The notes below the pieces were generated by a model, which made no database searches, had not been told where the DNA came from, and saw nothing but the letters and a program-made list of their open reading frames with translations. From positions 1 through 64,000 of the forward strand of contig JAACCT010000015.1 in NCBI GenBank assembly GCA_009937255.1: DNA of 64,000 nucleotides, read 5' to 3'. The stretch is from Dehalococcoidales bacterium. GTDB lineage: Bacteria > Chloroflexota > Dehalococcoidia > Lucifugimonadales > Lucifugimonadaceae. This document shows, piece by piece, positions 46,013 to 55,184 of this stretch. A program made the position numbers and the translations under genes. The stretch's first letter is position 1. Each line of letters begins with the position of its first letter.

Positions 46013-46678
46013 TTATAAACTATCTGCCATAGGGAAAATTTTTGAAATGACCAAGGCACATGCCTTTGCTATTTCAATATGTTCTTTTTGAGTACCATGA
46101 GAAGCTCTTAATTGAATATAGTGTATCCAACTTCTCAAAGTACCATTCATATAAAGTCTACTGACAGTATTACCTTCTGGTAAAACAACTCTTGCTTGTT
46201 CTTTAGCTATACCATTTTCAATAGCCCATTTATAATTTTTTACCGCTTCTTCAATGATAGTTTTTTGTCTATTTTTCCATTCTTCTTCTAATTTTATATC
46301 AATATTTTCAATAGAATTTTGTCTATTTTTTGTATCTTGAAGTCTTGTTTCTCTAATTATAAAATCTAAATCTTCAGTTGGATTAGCATATCTTTGACTA
46401 AATTCTTGAAAACTAAAACTTCTGTGTCTTAATATTTGCCTTGCTATATCTCTAGTTGTCTCAATTTCTATACATACATTAACCATTTCTAATGGAGACC
46501 AGTGATGATTTTTAATTAAATAATTAATCAGTTTTTCACTAGTTTCTGAGTTTAATTGGTTAGATGGATTTGAAACCCTTGCACAAAATGCTATTAGCTC
46601 TTGAATATCCTTTAAACCCAAATTTTCAAATTCATTTGATGCTTGCGAGTAACTTACAAGCTTCACTTTAGATGTCAT
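46013..46678 (-). CDS. thyX: FAD-dependent thymidylate synthase ThyX
   Basis: Makes dTMP using methylene-THF, FAD and NADPH. The ThyX signature RHRSFSFQEFSQRY is present, with HWSPLEMVNV before it and an active-site-like C-terminal RSWIHYIQLRASHGTQKEHIE. Length 221 aa. The start overlaps the pdhC stop by 4 nt. It uses the folate pool fed by folD, fhs and the pab-like genes. No thyA is seen in this window. Confidence 0.95.
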   Translation of the reverse strand: MTSKVKLVSYSQASNEFENLGLKDIQELIAFCARVSNPSNQLNSETSEKLINYLIKNHHWSPLEMVNVCIEIETTRDIARQILRHRSFSFQEFSQRYANPTEDLDFIIRETRLQDTKNRQNSIENIDIKLEEEWKNRQKTIIEEAVKNYKWAIENGIAKEQARVVLPEGNTVSRLYMNGTLRSWIHYIQLRASHGTQKEHIEIAKACALVISKIFPMADSL

Positions 46679-47967
46679 AATAACAGTCTCGAAGGTTTTT
46701 CTAATAATTGTTTAAATTCATTCATGAATATCGCACCTTCAGCTCCATCTCCAACTCTATGATCAGCAGACATTGTAGCAAACATAATTTGTCTAATTTG
46801 AATTTCGTTATTAATAATTTTTGGTTCTTTTTTTACTACTCCTAGAGCAATTATTCCACTTTGAGGTGGTACTATAATTGCAGTGAAAGAGTGAGTACCA
46901 AACATTCCAAGGTTAGAAGTTGAAAAAGTTCCTGTGGTAAGCTCTTCGTTAGAAAGAGGATTCCCATTTCCTTTTGCTCTATTACCTAGATCTTTAGATT
47001 TTACAGCTAAAGAAATTAGGTCTAAATTTTGGGCATTTAAAATTGCAGGAACTATTAATCCTTGCTCCAATGCTATTGCTATACCTAAGTTTACTCCTGA
47101 GTGAGAAATTAATTTATCACCATCAAAAGAAGAATTCCACTTCGGATACTTTATGAGTGAATTTACTGTGGATTTTAAGATTAAATCATTTACGGAAACT
47201 TTAATTCCATTATTTTCTAAATCTTCATTTATATCCTCTCTCATTTTCATTGCTTCAGTCATATCTACTTCAACTATAACTTGAAAATGAGGTATATCAG
47301 TTTTTGATTTTACAGTAACTCTGGCAATTGCTTGCCTCATTGTGTTAAGAGGAATATTAGAGTCGTCTAGAGATATATTTTTACTAGAAACAATATCAGA
47401 TGAAGAAACTAAAGTTGGACCAGGAATATAGTTATTTACATCGTCTTTTGATATTCTTCCTCCTGGACCTGTACCGATTACGTTAGAAAGTTCAATATTT
47501 TTTTCTTTAGCTAGTCTTTTGGCCATAGGTGAAGCTTTAATTCTTATAGAGTCTGCATTTATTGATATATCAACTTGATTAGATTTATTAGTACTTAAAT
47601 TATCTGTATTGGTTTTAATCGTTTCTAAAACTTCTTCAGATATATTATTTTTTTCAGAAACTTCTTTTATTTCTTCAACTTTAGTTTCAATGGATTGATT
47701 TTGAGTTGGTGTTTCAGGTATATCATCATCCATATCTCCTATATATCCTATGATATTACCAACTTTAACACTTGAACCTTCAGAAGAAGTTATTTTTCTT
47801 AAAAAACCTTCATTATAAGCTTCCATTTCAACAACAGTTTTATCAGTTTCAATTTCCGCAAGTTTATCGCCTTTAGAAATTTTATCTCCTTCATTTTTTA
47901 GCCATTTAACTATCGTACCTTCTGTCATGTCTGCACCCATAGAAGGCATTGTTATTTCCTTAACCAA
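46675..47967 (-). CDS. pdhC: Pyruvate dehydrogenase E2, dihydrolipoamide acetyltransferase
   Basis: Core of the pyruvate dehydrogenase complex. The lipoyl domain (1-75) has the lipoylated Lys in EIETDKTVVEMEA. A peripheral-subunit-binding domain (about 150-190) reads ASPMAKRLAKEKNIELSNVIGTGPGGRI. The catalytic domain ends with STSNLGMFGTHSFTAII and the active-site DHRVGDGAEGA. Length 430 aa. One lipoyl domain only. Other 2-oxoacid complexes are possible, but the pdhA-pdhB context fits pyruvate. Confidence 0.93.
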   Translation of the reverse strand: MVKEITMPSMGADMTEGTIVKWLKNEGDKISKGDKLAEIETDKTVVEMEAYNEGFLRKITSSEGSSVKVGNIIGYIGDMDDDIPETPTQNQSIETKVEEIKEVSEKNNISEEVLETIKTNTDNLSTNKSNQVDISINADSIRIKASPMAKRLAKEKNIELSNVIGTGPGGRISKDDVNNYIPGPTLVSSSDIVSSKNISLDDSNIPLNTMRQAIARVTVKSKTDIPHFQVIVEVDMTEAMKMREDINEDLENNGIKVSVNDLILKSTVNSLIKYPKWNSSFDGDKLISHSGVNLGIAIALEQGLIVPAILNAQNLDLISLAVKSKDLGNRAKGNGNPLSNEELTTGTFSTSNLGMFGTHSFTAIIVPPQSGIIALGVVKKEPKIINNEIQIRQIMFATMSADHRVGDGAEGAIFMNEFKQLLEKPSRLLL

Positions 47968-47976
47968 ATTTTTCTC

Positions 47977-48957
47977 CTAAACTTTAATTAATTTTTCCAA
48001 TATTGTATTTACAATATTCTCAGCAGATGGATAAGCTGCTCCTTCTAAATTTTTATTATAAGGCCAAGGAACATCTTTTGCTCCTACTCTTATTATAGGC
48101 CCATCAAGCCAATCATTGAAATCTTCTTGAATATTTGAAACAACTTCACCCATTATTCCACCATTTTTTCTTGCTGTATCTAGTGCTAATAGATGATTAG
48201 TTTTTTTGATAGATTTTCCAATAGTTTTATAATCAATAGGGTTGAGGGATCTAAGGTCTATTATCTCTGCAGAAATATTTTTTGATGAAAGGATTTTTTC
48301 AGTATCATTTATGACACTCATACCTGCTCCATAAGATAATAGAGTTATATCTTTACCTTCTTTGGAGACTGAAGCGGAGCCTAAAGGTATTTCATAATAA
48401 TCTTCAGGAACATCGCCTTTCAATCCATATAATAAAGCAGGTTCAGCAAATATTACTGGATTATTTGATTTTATTGATGTTCTTAATAGCCCTAAAGCAT
48501 CTTTTGGGTTTGAAGGACAAACACAATATAACCCAGGAACTTCAGCCAGCCATGTTTCAACGCTTTGTGAGTGCGTCGCTGCTAACTGAACACCAGCTCC
48601 TGTAGGCGCTCTAATTACCATTGGAACATGGATCTGGCCTCCAGACATATACCTCAAGTTAGCTGCCATATTAACAATTTGGTCAAATCCTACTAATGAA
48701 AAACTTATTGACATAAGTTCTATGATAGGCCTAAGTCCTGCACTAGCGGCCCCAATACCAGTACCTATAAATGTTGCTTCAGAAATAGGAGTGTCTTTTA
48801 TTCTTTCTGGACCAAATTTTTTAAGAAATCCATCAGTCACGGCATAAGCTCCACCATATGCTCCAATATCTTCTCCAAGTATTAAAACATTAGGATCATT
48901 TTCAAGGGCTTCTTCTAACCCCATTTTTATAGCTTCTCTCATAACTATTTCTGGCAT
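47977..48957 (-). CDS. pdhB: Pyruvate dehydrogenase E1 beta subunit
   Basis: 326 aa beta subunit of the heterotetrameric E1. Seen: REAIKMGLEEALENDPNVLILGEDIG, GIGAASAGLRPIIELM, PVVIRAPTGAG-like VPMVIRAPTGAGVQLAATHSQS and the C-terminal DLRSLNPIDYKTIGKSIKKT. It lies 9 nt before pdhC and 10 nt after pdhA. Substrate could in principle be another 2-oxoacid or acetoin. Confidence 0.93.
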   Translation of the reverse strand: MPEIVMREAIKMGLEEALENDPNVLILGEDIGAYGGAYAVTDGFLKKFGPERIKDTPISEATFIGTGIGAASAGLRPIIELMSISFSLVGFDQIVNMAANLRYMSGGQIHVPMVIRAPTGAGVQLAATHSQSVETWLAEVPGLYCVCPSNPKDALGLLRTSIKSNNPVIFAEPALLYGLKGDVPEDYYEIPLGSASVSKEGKDITLLSYGAGMSVINDTEKILSSKNISAEIIDLRSLNPIDYKTIGKSIKKTNHLLALDTARKNGGIMGEVVSNIQEDFNDWLDGPIIRVGAKDVPWPYNKNLEGAAYPSAENIVNTILEKLIKV

Positions 48958-48967
48958 AAATAATCTC

Positions 48968-49987
48968 TTAATCTATTTTATATATATCTTCGTATAATTC
49001 TGAACTTTTTGGTTCTAAGCTTGTTTCAGCAAAATTTACTGCATCTTCAATATTTTTATTAACTTCTTGGTGGATTTTTTCTAAATCTGTTTTTTTTGCT
49101 ATACCTGCTGATAAAATCCATTCTGGAAATTTAGTTAATGGATCTTTCTTTTCCCATTCCTTTATTTCGTCTGTTTTTCTATACTTTTGACCGTCAGCTA
49201 ATGAGTGACCTACAAATCTAAATGTTTTACATTCTAAATAAAAAGGTCCGCCATTTTGACGAACCTTATCAACTGCAATTTTAGTAGCTTCTTTCTCGGC
49301 TAAGACATCCATTCCATCAACTTGAGCAGCTGGAATATCATAAGTATTTGCACCAGTATAAAAATCTTCTCCTCCAGCTCTAACTCTATCTATTGAAGAA
49401 CCCATTCCATATTTGTTATTTTCTAAAATGAAAAGTATTGGAAGTTTCCAAACAGAAGCTAAGTTGAGAGTTTCATGATAGGTTCCTTGATTTGTAGATC
49501 CATCACCAAAAAAACAAACAACAATTCCACCTGTTTTTTTATACTGACAAGCTAGTGCTAAACCTGTGGCAAGTGGGAATTGTCCTCCGACAATTGCATG
49601 TCCACCCATAAATTTTTTGCCTGCATCAAAAAGATGCATTGATCCGCCTTTACCTTTAGATAACCCTGAGGCTTTTCCAAATAATTCTGCCATAGATCTG
49701 TTTACATCTAAACCTCTCGCTAAAGCATGCCCATGATCTCTATAATGAGTCACAATATAATCTTGATCGTTTAAGCATGAAATTGATCCTACAGCAGTAG
49801 CTTCTTGGCCAATATATAAGTGAAGAAAACCACGAATGTTACCTTTAGTATAATTTTCTCCACATGCTAATTCAAATTGCCTGATAAGAAACATTTGCTT
49901 ATATAGGTCAAGCATTTCTTTTTTCTCATCAACTACTTGAGTAAGCTTAGAAGTTTTATTATTTTTTTCTTGTTTTAGTGTAGCCAT
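48968..49987 (-). CDS. pdhA: Pyruvate dehydrogenase E1 alpha subunit
   Basis: 339 aa TPP-binding alpha subunit. The thiamine diphosphate motif is GDGSTNQGTYHETLNLASVWKLPILFILENN, and the phosphorylation-loop region RFVGHSLADGQKYRKTDEI is typical. GQEATAVGS and THYRDHGHAL are also family landmarks. It opens the pdhA-pdhB-pdhC cluster, 51 nt after folD. No E3 gene is in the window. Its cofactor is supplied by the thiamine salvage genes at 53-58 kb. Confidence 0.94.
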   Translation of the reverse strand: MATLKQEKNNKTSKLTQVVDEKKEMLDLYKQMFLIRQFELACGENYTKGNIRGFLHLYIGQEATAVGSISCLNDQDYIVTHYRDHGHALARGLDVNRSMAELFGKASGLSKGKGGSMHLFDAGKKFMGGHAIVGGQFPLATGLALACQYKKTGGIVVCFFGDGSTNQGTYHETLNLASVWKLPILFILENNKYGMGSSIDRVRAGGEDFYTGANTYDIPAAQVDGMDVLAEKEATKIAVDKVRQNGGPFYLECKTFRFVGHSLADGQKYRKTDEIKEWEKKDPLTKFPEWILSAGIAKKTDLEKIHQEVNKNIEDAVNFAETSLEPKSSELYEDIYKID

Positions 49988-50038
49988 AGTGAGATTTTAA
50001 TTGAACTTTGTTTTTTCATCTAGCTTTAAAATTATCAT

Positions 50039-50935
50039 TTACAAATTTTTAATATCATTATTTATAATAAATGCTTTGGTTACGTTGCTTAAGAGCATAG
50101 CTATAGTCATTGGGCCTACTCCTCCTGGGACTGGAGTTATTTTTGAAACTATATCAATAATTTCTTCAAAATCACTGTCGCCTATTAGTCTATAGCCGTT
50201 TTTTTTAGAACTATCTTCAATTCTGTTAACACCAACATCTATAACTATAGAGTTTTCTTTTACCATTTTTTTTGTAAGTGTACTTGGAAAGCCTGTAGCT
50301 ACTATAACTATATCTGCTTTCAATGTTAATGAATCAATATTATTTGATTTACTATGACATATTGTAACTGTGGCATTACCAAGATCTGATTTAGCTGATA
50401 ATAACAAAGCTAAAGGTATGCCCACTAATTTACTTCTTCCTATAATTACTATATTTTTCCCTTCAGTTTTAATTCCAATTTCATCTAATAATTTTTGAAC
50501 CCCCAATGGAGTTGCAGGAACGAATCTAGGTTGACCTGATGCTAATAACCCTAAATTTTCATTAGTAAGTCCATCTACATCTTTTTGAGGTGATATTGAT
50601 TGAATTATTTTTTCTTCATCTAATTTTTTTGGAAGTGGTAATTGGACTATCATTCCATCAGTTTCAATATCATAATTTAAATCATTAATATATTTTATTA
50701 AATCTTTTTCAGTTACATTTTCCTCTAATCTTTCAACATGACATATAATCCCAGCTTTTTTACACGCTTTTTCTTTGGCCTTTACATAAGAAATTGAAGC
50801 TGGATTACTACCAACCAAAATAACAACTAACTTAGGAGCTTTAAAATACTTTGATTTTATTTCACTTATTTGCTTTTCAAGAAGCTCATGAATTGAGCTA
50901 CTTATCTTTTTCCCATCAATTAGTTTTGAGATCAT
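50039..50935 (-). CDS. folD: Methylene-THF dehydrogenase / methenyl-THF cyclohydrolase
   Basis: Bifunctional one-carbon enzyme linking 10-formyl-THF and 5,10-methylene-THF. Seen: VGSNPASISYVKAKEKACKK with the active-site Lys, GMIVQLPLPK, the GRSKLVGIPLALLL nucleotide loop and TPVPGGVGPMTIAML. Length 298 aa. With fhs it forms a formate-to-methylene-THF route, and thyX consumes the product. It is divergent from acpS. Confidence 0.96.
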   Translation of the reverse strand: MISKLIDGKKISSSIHELLEKQISEIKSKYFKAPKLVVILVGSNPASISYVKAKEKACKKAGIICHVERLEENVTEKDLIKYINDLNYDIETDGMIVQLPLPKKLDEEKIIQSISPQKDVDGLTNENLGLLASGQPRFVPATPLGVQKLLDEIGIKTEGKNIVIIGRSKLVGIPLALLLSAKSDLGNATVTICHSKSNNIDSLTLKADIVIVATGFPSTLTKKMVKENSIVIDVGVNRIEDSSKKNGYRLIGDSDFEEIIDIVSKITPVPGGVGPMTIAMLLSNVTKAFIINNDIKNL

Positions 50936-50997
50936 TTTTTCCTTTCTTTAAAAAAAAATAACTTTATACTAAATATATATTCGATTATTAAAAAAAT

Positions 50998-51357
50998 ATG
51001 CTCTTAACTGGAATAGATATTATTGAAATTTATAGAATTAAAGATGTTTGTCAAAAATATCCAAATAGATTCATGACAAAAATTTTTACTCAACAAGAGA
51101 TTTCTTATTGTAAGGGTAGATTCCCTCAAATTGCTGCTAGATTTGCTACTAAAGAAGCTGTAATGAAATTACTTGGTACTGGAATTAGAGGAGTACCTTG
51201 GAAATCAATAGAAGTATTTAGAGAAAGGGGAAAAGCCCCTCAAGTTATACTTCATGGGAATGCAAAAAAGAAGGCTGAAGAGCTAGGAATTAATGAGATA
51301 GCACTTTCTATTAGTCATTCAAGAAATTATGCAGTAGATTCAGTAGTATCTATTTAA
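50998..51357 (+). CDS. acpS: Holo-[acyl-carrier-protein] synthase
   Basis: Transfers phosphopantetheine from CoA to ACP. The 119 aa protein has LTGIDIIEIYRI with the Mg-binding Asp, RFATKEAVMKLLGTG with the Glu, and the C-terminal ISHSRNYAVDSVV. It stands alone on the plus strand. The 3' end overlaps the convergent MFS gene by 8 nt. Confidence 0.95.
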   Translation: MLLTGIDIIEIYRIKDVCQKYPNRFMTKIFTQQEISYCKGRFPQIAARFATKEAVMKLLGTGIRGVPWKSIEVFRERGKAPQVILHGNAKKKAEELGINEIALSISHSRNYAVDSVVSI

Positions 51358-52846
51358 GAATTTTATTTTTTTTAATTAGATAGTCAATTTGAATTATTAT
51401 TCCTAAAACTAACGCTATAACAGAAAAAATCAATGCTCCAAAAATTAATTCTTGAAAAACTTCTATTCCTGCTATATTTATATTATTTATAAGCTCTTTT
51501 TGTTCCTTGGAATTTGATGTAAATATCTGTATGCCTGATACTAATTCAGAAAATCTAGAAGTCCCAAAAGCCGTCATAATTGATAACCCAAAAATCATTC
51601 CTGTCATCCTAGAAAAAGATATCATAGAAGAGGCTATTCCTCTGATTTTTACTGGAATTTTTTCTAGTCCTAAATTATGGATAGGTACAATATATAAACC
51701 AAAACCAGTACCAACTATAAAAAATATGTAAGCTAAATCATTTGGTGGTTTTGAAATATTAATTGAATATAATAAAATTCCAATAGAAGTTATTACACCT
51801 GCTAAATTCATACTGAAGAAATTACTAAATTTTGACAATAAAATACCTATAATTGATCCGACTCCTATGAATAATGTTAAGTTTAATAAAGATAAGCCAA
51901 TCTCCAAATTACCCATTTCGTGAATTGTAGAAGATGATAAAGGTATTGTGACCATTATGATAATTAAACTCGCACCTATAAAAAAATGCGTACTGAAAGA
52001 AATTATAAAAGTTTTATATTTAAATATTTCAGGTGGAATAAAATCTTGTAAGCCTTTCAATACTCTATAAATAAAGAAACATAGCAAAAATATAATACTA
52101 ATTATTATTACTAAGTTGAGGGAAGTAAGGTTTGAATATTCTGATATTAAATATGTTGTTAAAATAATTACGACTGAAAATAATATTGCATCAAATATTT
52201 TTATCCTTGCTTTACTAGGTTGACTATTAGGTAGAAAATACATTAAAAAAATTATTCCAAAGGATATTGGTATATTGATTAGAAAAGCTGTTTCCCAATT
52301 CCAATATTCTACAATTAAGCTTCCCCATAATGGTCCAATTACTCCACCTAGTTCTGCTGAAGCTCCAATTAAACCAAATCCATAAATCCAATATTTTTTT
52401 TCAAAAATCAACGAAATACCTACCATACAAATTGGAATTATAGCTCCTCCACCCATAGCTTGTATAAATCTAAAAAAAACCATCCATAATAATTTCGATG
52501 GTAAAAAAGGACTGTTGGGAATTATATTAGTCATTCCTATCATCAAAGATCCGAATGAGAATATCAATAAAGAAATAATTAAAGTAGATTTGTATCCATA
52601 TTTATCACATATTTTTCCTGCAATTGGCATAATTAATGTAAATCCTAGTAAGTAAGAAGTAATTGTCCAAGAAACTTTATTTAGCTCACCTACAGATATC
52701 CTTAAATCTAGCATCATGCTCGGTAATAAAGTTACAATAACAGTTTGATCATCAGCTGCTATAAACACTGTTATACAAAATAAAGATAGGAATAATAATT
52801 TATTTTTTAAACTTAAGGTTCTATCCATATTAATTTTTTGTTCCAA
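51350..52846 (-). CDS. MFS exporter, DHA2 (14-span) type
   Basis: 498 aa membrane protein with about 14 spans. The N terminus is DQTVIVTLLPSMMLDL with motif D1, followed by SWTITSYLLGFTLIMPIAGKICDKYG and RFIQAMGGGAIIPI, typical of drug/H+ antiporters of the EmrB/QacA group. The substrate is unknown. Two Met starts fit (52846 or 52828); both overlap the upstream lipoprotein gene (34 or 16 nt), so the two are co-transcribed, as in lipoprotein-exporter pairs of the LprG-Rv1410 type. Confidence 0.85.
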   Translation of the reverse strand: MEQKINMDRTLSLKNKLLFLSLFCITVFIAADDQTVIVTLLPSMMLDLRISVGELNKVSWTITSYLLGFTLIMPIAGKICDKYGYKSTLIISLLIFSFGSLMIGMTNIIPNSPFLPSKLLWMVFFRFIQAMGGGAIIPICMVGISLIFEKKYWIYGFGLIGASAELGGVIGPLWGSLIVEYWNWETAFLINIPISFGIIFLMYFLPNSQPSKARIKIFDAILFSVVIILTTYLISEYSNLTSLNLVIIISIIFLLCFFIYRVLKGLQDFIPPEIFKYKTFIISFSTHFFIGASLIIIMVTIPLSSSTIHEMGNLEIGLSLLNLTLFIGVGSIIGILLSKFSNFFSMNLAGVITSIGILLYSINISKPPNDLAYIFFIVGTGFGLYIVPIHNLGLEKIPVKIRGIASSMISFSRMTGMIFGLSIMTAFGTSRFSELVSGIQIFTSNSKEQKELINNINIAGIEVFQELIFGALIFSVIALVLGIIIQIDYLIKKNKILK

Positions 52847-53487
52847 TTATTAAACTTAATTTCTCTAATGGTTTGTATTGAGTCTTTAGGTTGAACTTTA
52901 CCAAATATATATATTTTTTTTACAAATCCATTTGAATTTATTAATAACTCTATATCAACATCACTATTAAAAATAATTATCTCTCCTACAAGAGAAGTTA
53001 AATTATTTGAATTTATTTTTGCTTTTATTTTGTATTGTTCATTTTTATACTCAATAATCTCAGTATTTTTAATTTCTAAGTAAATATCGCTTAAAATATT
53101 AATTGGATTAATATTTAAAAATGGATTATCTTCACTTGGAGTTTCCATCCAGTCAAAAGATATTGGATTAGTTATCCAATACTTTTCGTTTAAAGAAAGA
53201 TAAGAAACTTTTAAGAGGAAATTATTAGAAATAATATCGGCATCTATTGATATTTTATTTGGTTTTTCAATATTTCCTTTAGCTTGTGAAATATTATAAT
53301 CTCCAGGTAGTTCTGTAGATCCATTTTGGTGATTTAAACTAAATGTAAAAGATTTCGAATTTAAAATTTGATTACTTGATAAACTGATTACTTCTTCTAC
53401 GCTTAATATTTCATATGATTCATCATTAGATGAACATGATAAAAAAAATATTATTAATAATATATATAAATAAGTTTTTTTGATTAT
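52813..53487 (-). CDS. LppX/LprG-like lipoprotein, no standard start codon
   Basis: The ORF track shows only 111 aa from an internal ATG. The frame is open to about 53490 and encodes a lipoprotein signal (KKTYLYILLIIFFLSCSS, lipidated Cys). No ATG, GTG or TTG lies at its start. After AAAGGA the frame reads ATC ATA ATC AAA; ATA (53487) or the second ATC (53484) would be 6 or 9 nt from the ribosome site. About 224 aa. The overall pattern (NSKSFTFSL, ANP-like strands, LTSLVGE) resembles the LppX/LprAFG lipid-carrier group, at low confidence. It overlaps the exporter gene, which supports a lipid or lipoglycan export pair by analogy. Confidence 0.65.
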   Translation of the reverse strand: MIKKTYLYILLIIFFLSCSSNDESYEILSVEEVISLSSNQILNSKSFTFSLNHQNGSTELPGDYNISQAKGNIEKPNKISIDADIISNNFLLKVSYLSLNEKYWITNPISFDWMETPSEDNPFLNINPINILSDIYLEIKNTEIIEYKNEQYKIKAKINSNNLTSLVGEIIIFNSDVDIELLINSNGFVKKIYIFGKVQPKDSIQTIREIKFNNWNKKLIWIEP

Positions 53488-53590
53488 GATTTTTCCTTTA
53501 ATTATTTCTTAAACTGTTTACTTACTATTTTACTAATTATTAATAAAGTTTCACAAAAATATAAAGTATTGTATATTTAATATTGTAAAT

Positions 53591-53675
53591 TTTCTTTTGG
53601 GGAGCTAATAAGTGCTGAGAGGGTATAAAAACCGACCCATATAACCTGAACTAGATAATTCTAGCGGAGGGAATA
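53591..53675 (+). promoter_or_regulatory. TPP riboswitch (THI element)
   Basis: The conserved TPP aptamer core is clear: GGGGAGCT, then the pyrimidine-binding CTGAGA with GGG, CGACCC, then ACCTGAACTAGATAAT and CTAGCGGAGGGAA. The paired CTAG.../...CTAG arm of P4/P5 is visible. The terminal GGAGGG is also the ribosome site of the next gene, so TPP binding should hide it and stop translation. No terminator stem follows. Confidence 0.95.
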
Positions 53676-54431
53676 ATAATCAAAAATATAGTTTTAGATA
53701 AAATAACATATAACTTCTCTGAAGATCCTCCTTTAATTGACCAATTATCTTATAATTTTCCTTTTGGTAAAACAATTGCAATTCTAGGTCATAGTGGATG
53801 TGGTAAAAGTACTTTATTACAAATGATATCGGGTGTTTTAGAACCAACTGATGGAGAAATTAAACTTAATAATTGTTCAAATAGATTAGGGAAAATTGCT
53901 TACATGCAACAAAAAGATCTTTTACTTCCATGGCTAACTGTAAAAGAAAATGTGATGTTGCCTTATAAAATAAATAAAAATAATGTAACTAATAATATTA
54001 ATGACATACTTGAGAAAGCTAAAATTTTAGGAATTGAAGAATATTTAGAATTTTTCCCTCATGAGTTATGAGGAGGATTAAAGCAAAGAGTTTCTTTATT
54101 AAGAACTATCCTTCAAAATTCTGAATTTATTTTACTTGATGAACCATTTGCATCATTAGACGCAATAACTAGATTAGAATTATACTCTTGGATTGAAAAA
54201 ATTAATAAACATATTAACAAGTCTATAATTTTAGTAACTCATGATATAGAAGAAGCAATTTTTTTATCAGATCATGTCATAATTATGTCTTCAGGAAAAA
54301 ATAATTTTCGTTATGAATTACCTATTAATTTAAAACATCCAAGAAATTCAAATATAACAATAACCAATGAATTTTTTAATCTAAAAAAACTTTTACTCAA
54401 GAATTTAAGATTGGTGAGATCTATTGATTAA
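53676..54431 (+). CDS. Thiamine-precursor ABC importer ATPase (ThiZ-like), broken by in-frame TGA
   Basis: Frame open from the riboswitch to TAA 54431 except one TGA at 54069. Seen: Walker A GHSGCGKST, Q-loop YMQQKD, Walker B FILLDEPFASLDA and the THDIEEA switch His. The signature region is HEL-stop-GGLKQRV, where ATPases of this group have HELSGG. The TGA (codon 132) would be TCA with one base change. The start also lacks ATG/GTG/TTG: after GGAGGG the frame is ATA ATA ATC AAA AAT, with ATA 53676 or ATC 53679 at usable distance. It overlaps the permease by 8 nt. It may be a pseudogene, an error, or readthrough. Confidence 0.82.
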
Positions 54432-55182
54432 TAATTTTCTAAAAAATTCATCTGTAATTGTTTTACCTCTACTATCTTCTGTTACCTTAATATTTATCTG
54501 GCAAATCTTATCTGAGCTTCAAGTTTTTGAATCTTGGCTTTTGCCATCTCCTCTGGCAATAATAACTGAGCTTTTCAATTCTAAGCAATTTCTTTTTCGT
54601 CATATGCTTGTAACAGCATTTGAAATTTTTATAGGATTATTTTTTGCAATTTTTTTAGGATCTATTTTAGGTTTTTCTATGACTTTATCTAAAATTTTAG
54701 AAAGATCTTTTCTCCCTTACTTAATTGCTTCTCAAGTTATTCCTATATTTGCATTAGCACCAATATTAATTGTTTGGTTTGGTGCAGGATTACTTTCTAA
54801 AATAATCGTAGTATTTTTAATATCATTTTTTCCTATTTGTATAGGTATTTTTGATGGATTACGACGAAATAATGATGATATGGAAAATTTGTTAAAAACT
54901 ATGGGAGCAAATAATTATCAAATATATTCAATACTTAAAATTAAGTTAGCACTGCCAAGTTTTTTTTCTGGACTTAAAGTAGCTTCTGTTAGCTCTGTTA
55001 TAGGAGCTGTTGTAGCTGAATGGATTGGCTCAAAAGCTGGTTTAGGGTGGATAATGAAAGTTTCTGGCCCGCTATTTCAAACTGAAAGAGTATTTGCAGC
55101 AATATTGTTATTATCACTTTTTGCATCTTTGCTATTTTTATTGGTAAAAATAACTGAAAAAAAATTTATTAAAGGAGTTTAA
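54424..55182 (+). CDS. Thiamine-precursor ABC importer permease (ThiX-like)
   Basis: 252 aa inner-membrane permease with about six spans. The coupling motif is TMGANNYQIYSILKIKLALPSFFSGLKVA followed by VIGAVVAEWIGSKAGLGWIM, typical of the SsuC/ThiX/TauC group. The start is TTG, overlapping the ATPase gene. Riboswitch control and the ThiY-like binding protein downstream point to import of a hydroxymethylpyrimidine-type thiamine precursor. Confidence 0.88.
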   Translation: MINNFLKNSSVIVLPLLSSVTLIFIWQILSELQVFESWLLPSPLAIITELFNSKQFLFRHMLVTAFEIFIGLFFAIFLGSILGFSMTLSKILERSFLPYLIASQVIPIFALAPILIVWFGAGLLSKIIVVFLISFFPICIGIFDGLRRNNDDMENLLKTMGANNYQIYSILKIKLALPSFFSGLKVASVSSVIGAVVAEWIGSKAGLGWIMKVSGPLFQTERVFAAILLLSLFASLLFLLVKITEKKFIKGV

Positions 55183-55184
55183 TT

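Noticed and set aside
54069-54071. TGA read as tryptophan (code 4) or selenocysteine
   Set aside because: TGA is a proper stop for cdsA, ispG, infB and truB here, so the code is standard. No SECIS-like hairpin is evident just after the TGA, and the family position requires Ser.
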